From: Bacteroidales bacterium
GTDB lineage: Bacteria > Bacteroidota > Bacteroidia > Bacteroidales > UBA3663
Direction of reading: 5' to 3'
NCBI GenBank assembly: GCA_016293065.1
Contig: JAEDEY010000105.1
Span: forward strand, 1 to 6,148
Length of the DNA stretch: 6,148 nt
Shown: piece after piece, positions 3,200-6,148 of the stretch
Layout: the number at the start of each line of letters is the position of its first letter
Numbering within the stretch: the first letter of the stretch is position 1
Notes under the pieces: generated by a model
What the model saw: only the letters and a program-made list of their open reading frames with translations
The model's database searches: none
Told to the model about the DNA's origin: nothing
Made by a program: the position numbers and the translations under genes

Positions 3200-5500
3200 A
3201 TGAAGAACTATATACTTTGTGTGCTGGTGCTGCTCTCATGCTGCATCTGCACTGCTATGCCCAACAATCCTATCAAGGAGGGCAACATGATCTATGGTCA
3301 TGTGATCGAGAAACATACTGAAAACAATATACCTTATGCCACAATCCTGCTTGTCGGCACTGACAAGGGCACGACTTCCAACGAACTCGGAATGTTCGAA
3401 TTCCGCAAGCTGAAGCCTGGCAAATACACATTGCGCGTCTCGGCTGTGGGCTATGTGACACAGGAAAAGACGGTCGAGGTAAATTCATCATATACCACTC
3501 AGCTCCACATCATGCTCGAAGAACAGGACTATAACATCGACGAGGTGGTGGTTTCGGCCAATCGCAACGAGACCAACCGCAAGGATGCTCCTGTAGTGGT
3601 GAACGTGATGAGCACCAAGCTCTTTGAGACTGTCAATTCCAACGACCTCGCAAAGTCGCTCAACTTCCAGAGCGGACTCCGTGTCGAGAACAACTGCCAG
3701 AACTGCGGATTCCCTCAGGTGCGCATCAATGGTCTCGATGGCCCATATTCTCAGATCCTCATCAACAGCCGTCCTGTGGTCAGTGCCTTGAGCGGTGTCT
3801 ATGGTCTGGAGCAGATCCCGACCAACATGATTGAGCGAGTCGAGGTTGTGAGAGGTGGAGGTTCGGCTCTCTTTGGTGCCAATGCCGTGGGCGGCACCAT
3901 CAACATCATCACCAAGGACCCTATCAGCAATTCTTTCCAATTGAGCAGCACACTCTCTTCGACCGACCAAGGAAGCTGGGAACAGGTGGTCAATGCCAAT
4001 GCTTCGCTCGTCGATAGCGAGAATGTCTATGGCATTGCTCTCTATCAGAGCTACCGCAACCGCAATCCTTACGACCGCGACGACGATGGCTTCTCGGAAC
4101 TCGGCAAGCTCAACATGAACACGTTCGGCTTCCGTTCATATTATCGCCCTACACCCAACAGCCGCTTCAATCTCGAATATCACGTCACCCAGGAGCTGCG
4201 TCGCGGAGGCAATCACTTCGAACTACAGCCTCACGAGGCCGACATCACCGAGCAGACGCGCCACACCATCAACAGCGGTGGCATGAGCTACGACATCTAT
4301 TGGAACGAATACAAGCACCACCTGCAGCTCTATGCTTCGATGCAGCACATCGACCGCAACAGCTATTATGGCGCTCAGCGCGACCCTAATGCCTATGGCA
4401 AGACCAAGGATCTAACTTGGGTGGCAGGTTCGATGTATGTCGATCAGATTGACCATTTCCTCTTCTCTCCTGCCACACTGACCTGCGGCATCGAATATCA
4501 GGACAATGACATGCACGATGTCATGACAGGCTATCAGCGCGACATGAAGCAGCAGGTGCGCATCGGTAGCGCCTTTGTGCAGAGCGAATGGAAGATGAAT
4601 GTGTTTACTCTCCTTGCCGGACTCCGTGCCGACAAGCACAACCTCATCGACCGACTCATTGCCAGTCCTCGCGTCAACATCCTCTACAAGCCTGCTGACG
4701 CTTTCCAGGCACGTCTCACATACTCTACTGGCTTCCGTGCTCCACAGGCCTACGACGAAGACCTCCACGTGACTGCTGTCGGTGGCGAGGGCGTGCAGAT
4801 CATGCTTGCCGACGACCTGAAGGAGGAACGATCTAACAGCTACAGCGGCTCGATCGACTGGAATTTCAGTCTCGGTCACTGGCGCGCCAATGTCCTGCTC
4901 GAAGGCTTCTATACCGATTTGCGCGATGTGTTTGTGCTTCAGGATATTGGTGCCAATGCACAGGGATTCATGATCAAGGAACGCCGAAACGGCAATGGCG
5001 CACGAGTAGGAGGGGTCAACCTCGACGCAAAGTTTGCTCATGGCAAGATGGCACAGTTGCAGTTGGGTTTCACCGCTCAACGCAGTCGTTATACTGCCGA
5101 TGAGGCGTGGAGCGAAGCCGATGGCAAGGAGCTCACCACACGCCGCATGATGCGCACTCCTGATTATTATGGTTATTTCACATTCACGTCAGCTCCATTC
5201 AAGCGTTTCGACTTCTCTCTTTCTGGCACATACACTGGCTCGATGATAGTGCCTCACTATGCCGGCTTCATCAACGAAGACCGCATGGAGAAGACACCCG
5301 ACTTCTTCGACCTCAACATGAAGTTCAACTACACCTTCGTGCTGAAGGAGCATCTCAACCTCCAGCTCAATGCAGGAGTCCAGAACATCTTCAACAGCTT
5401 CCAGAAAGACCTTGACCAAGGTGAGTTCCGCGATGCCGGCTACTTCTATGGTCCGACTCAGCCTCGCACCATCTTCTTCGGCTTCAAGATTTCGGGATAA
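3200..5500 (+). CDS. TonB-dependent outer-membrane receptor with Cys-x-x-Cys plug
   Basis: This 766-residue beta-barrel transporter imports a scarce ligand using TonB/ExbBD energy. In order: signal peptide (1-19, ending CTA); a carboxypeptidase-regulatory-like beta-sandwich (about 31-107) typical of Bacteroidetes receptors; a TonB-box region IDEVVVSA (113-120); a plug domain (about 127-240) with RINGLDGPYSQILINSRP and the signature IERVEVVRGGGSALFGANAVGGTINIITK; then a 22-strand-type barrel to the end. The C-terminus GPTQPRTIFFGFKISG has the family's closing-strand form but ends in Gly instead of an aromatic residue. The plug holds Cys166-Gln-Asn-Cys169 in ENNCQNCGF. The size (under 800) and the absence of a SusD partner argue against a SusC glycan receptor. 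The co-oriented upstream His-rich gene suggests a metal, metallophore or tetrapyrrole ligand; the substrate is not determined. The ATG at 3200 gives a clean signal peptide; an in-frame ATG at 3122 would place 26 unrelated residues in front of it. Confidence 0.9.
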   Translation: MKNYILCVLVLLSCCICTAMPNNPIKEGNMIYGHVIEKHTENNIPYATILLVGTDKGTTSNELGMFEFRKLKPGKYTLRVSAVGYVTQEKTVEVNSSYTTQLHIMLEEQDYNIDEVVVSANRNETNRKDAPVVVNVMSTKLFETVNSNDLAKSLNFQSGLRVENNCQNCGFPQVRINGLDGPYSQILINSRPVVSALSGVYGLEQIPTNMIERVEVVRGGGSALFGANAVGGTINIITKDPISNSFQLSSTLSSTDQGSWEQVVNANASLVDSENVYGIALYQSYRNRNPYDRDDDGFSELGKLNMNTFGFRSYYRPTPNSRFNLEYHVTQELRRGGNHFELQPHEADITEQTRHTINSGGMSYDIYWNEYKHHLQLYASMQHIDRNSYYGAQRDPNAYGKTKDLTWVAGSMYVDQIDHFLFSPATLTCGIEYQDNDMHDVMTGYQRDMKQQVRIGSAFVQSEWKMNVFTLLAGLRADKHNLIDRLIASPRVNILYKPADAFQARLTYSTGFRAPQAYDEDLHVTAVGGEGVQIMLADDLKEERSNSYSGSIDWNFSLGHWRANVLLEGFYTDLRDVFVLQDIGANAQGFMIKERRNGNGARVGGVNLDAKFAHGKMAQLQLGFTAQRSRYTADEAWSEADGKELTTRRMMRTPDYYGYFTFTSAPFKRFDFSLSGTYTGSMIVPHYAGFINEDRMEKTPDFFDLNMKFNYTFVLKEHLNLQLNAGVQNIFNSFQKDLDQGEFRDAGYFYGPTQPRTIFFGFKISG

Positions 5501-5506
5501 AAGGGT

Positions 5507-5522
5507 TTATGGTGTGAAGGTG
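5507..5522 (+). repeat. Two copies of the 8-bp repeat after the receptor gene
   Basis: The units TTATGGTG (5507-5514) and TGAAGGTG (5515-5522) match the octamer family found across the sirtuin stop codon. The shared exact core is GGTGTGAAGGTGT (5511-5523 here, 2547-2559 there). Here the repeat forms the left arm of a terminator hairpin. Confidence 0.65.
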
Positions 5523-5540
5523 TCATACCTTCACACTTTC
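5511..5540 (+). terminator. Hairpin terminator between the receptor gene and the convergent regulator
   Basis: A perfect 10-bp stem GTGTGAAGGT (5512-5521) and ACCTTCACAC (5527-5536) closes a 5-base loop GTCAT and is followed by TTTC. The minus-strand side runs into a CCCTTTTATCC-like tract. It starts 10 bases after the receptor stop and abuts the stop codon of the convergent regulator gene (5539-5541), so it probably serves both. The T tracts are short, so efficiency is uncertain. Confidence 0.7.
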
Positions 5541-6148
5541 ATTCCTCAACATCTTTATTCTCTTCTGAACAATAGTTTTTCGGACTTACTCCATAAAACG
5601 CCTGGAAAGACGTAGCGAAATGAGCGGCGCTGCTGAATCCAACCATGGTTGCGACTCGATTGATAGGGATATTTCCTTGTGACAAGAGGTCAGCTGCCTG
5701 ACTGAGACGCACGTTACGGATAAAATCGCGGGCAGTCTGATTTGTGAGTTCCTTAAGTTTTCTGTTCAGATGCACGCGACTCAGACCAACTTTGTCGGCA
5801 AGCATCTCGACTGTTAGATTTGGATTCCCAAGTTCACAGTTCAGCACGCGCATCACACGTTCCAATAGTTGCTCATCAGGAGTTTTCTCATGCAATTTCT
5901 CAAGCTTATCCTCATCCAACTGACGACCAGCGAAATTATTATATAGCAATTCCCTGTTATGAATCAGATTATAAATTCGTGAGCGCAACAGTTCGATGCT
6001 CACGGGTTTCAGCAAATACTCATCTGCTCCATGCTCAATACCTGTTATCATGGTTTTCTCCTCGGCATTGGCAGTGAGAAGTATGACAGGGATATGGTTG
6101 AGGTGGATATGCTGTCGTATCTTGCTGCATAGAGCAATACCATCTAGT
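5539..6148 (-). CDS. Receiver/AraC-type regulator, C-terminal part of a probable hybrid two-component system (5' truncated by window)
   Basis: The 202 visible residues begin inside a response-regulator receiver domain. After LDGIALCSKIR comes the strand PVILLTA with the conserved Thr25, then GADEYLLKP with the conserved Lys47. The phosphoacceptor Asp would lie just upstream, outside the window. A linker (about 55-90) leads to an AraC/HTH_18 DNA-binding domain (about 95-193). Its two helix-turn-helices are LTVEMLADKVGLSRVHLNRK and INRVATMVGFSSAAHFATSF, ending GVSPKNY. This order is the C-terminus of Bacteroidetes hybrid two-component sensors, which carry periplasmic sensor, kinase, receiver and AraC parts in one chain. 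A stand-alone response regulator cannot be excluded because the N-terminus is missing. The frame is open to the window edge, so the Met at 6051 is internal. It converges on the receptor gene, so they are not an operon, and control of that receptor is not shown. Confidence 0.88.
   Translation of the reverse strand, partial: LDGIALCSKIRQHIHLNHIPVILLTANAEEKTMITGIEHGADEYLLKPVSIELLRSRIYNLIHNRELLYNNFAGRQLDEDKLEKLHEKTPDEQLLERVMRVLNCELGNPNLTVEMLADKVGLSRVHLNRKLKELTNQTARDFIRNVRLSQAADLLSQGNIPINRVATMVGFSSAAHFATSFQAFYGVSPKNYCSEENKDVEE

Noticed and set aside
3103..3321. Open frame starting in the gap and overlapping the receptor start in another frame, with a signal-peptide-like N-terminus
   Set aside because: It runs out of frame into the conserved receptor N-terminus, and the hydrophobic stretch is short. 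A leader peptide is conceivable, since its ATG is in the loop of the 3093-3115 hairpin, but nothing supports translation.
4412..5080. Long open frame of 222 codons on the minus strand inside the receptor gene
   Set aside because: It lies wholly antisense to a well-supported receptor with clear plug and barrel features. Its translation shows no recognisable domain and looks like a codon-bias shadow.
3200..5500. SusC-type glycan receptor
   Set aside because: The protein is about 766 residues, shorter than usual SusC proteins. No SusD lipoprotein follows, and the next gene is convergent.
1..6148. CRISPR array, tRNA/rRNA genes, insertion sequences or phage genes
   Set aside because: No regularly spaced long repeats, cloverleaf-like sequences, transposase or integrase motifs were found. 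The octamer repeats are too short and too few for a CRISPR array.

Overview
The window looks like a chromosomal segment of a Bacteroidales bacterium (Bacteroides/Prevotella/Muribaculaceae-like; the genus cannot be fixed from sequence alone). The evidence is the Bacteroidetes-type -7 promoter motif (TAnnTTTG) at several gene starts, weak or absent Shine-Dalgarno sites, an outer-membrane receptor with an N-terminal carboxypeptidase-regulatory-like domain, a receiver-plus-AraC regulator of the hybrid two-component type, and an Lrp and a lipoprotein FKBP typical of the group.

Left part (1-1710): the 3' end of ribF (riboflavin kinase/FAD synthetase, +) converges on an Lrp/AsnC regulator (-), with a shared hairpin terminator between them. 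Upstream of lrp lies a lipoprotein FKBP-type prolyl isomerase (-) with its own strong terminator. Middle (1711-2674): a sirtuin-family NAD-dependent protein deacylase (+) is divergent from the FKBP gene across an AT-rich promoter region. It is followed by a tandem octamer repeat and a GC-rich hairpin with a T8 tract. The promoter of the next operon is built into that hairpin.

Right part (2675-5540): a probable two-gene metal- or metallophore-uptake module. It has a small membrane-anchored protein with three His-x-His pairs, then a 766-residue TonB-dependent receptor with a Cys-x-x-Cys pair in its plug. The 165-base gap between them holds a nested set of complementary arms that form mutually exclusive RNA structures, and a second promoter-like -7 element. 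This gap is the best candidate in the window for an undescribed regulatory element. The receptor gene ends at a hairpin terminator built from the same octamer seen after the sirtuin gene. The final gene (5539-6148, -) is the C-terminal part of a receiver/AraC regulator, cut by the window edge.

How the genes fit together: the left half is housekeeping (flavin cofactor synthesis, amino-acid-type regulation, periplasmic protein folding, lysine deacylation). The His-rich protein and the receptor probably act together in the envelope. No tRNA, rRNA, CRISPR array, insertion sequence or integrase is visible. Apart from short inter-gene gaps, all under 200 bases, the window is filled with genes.
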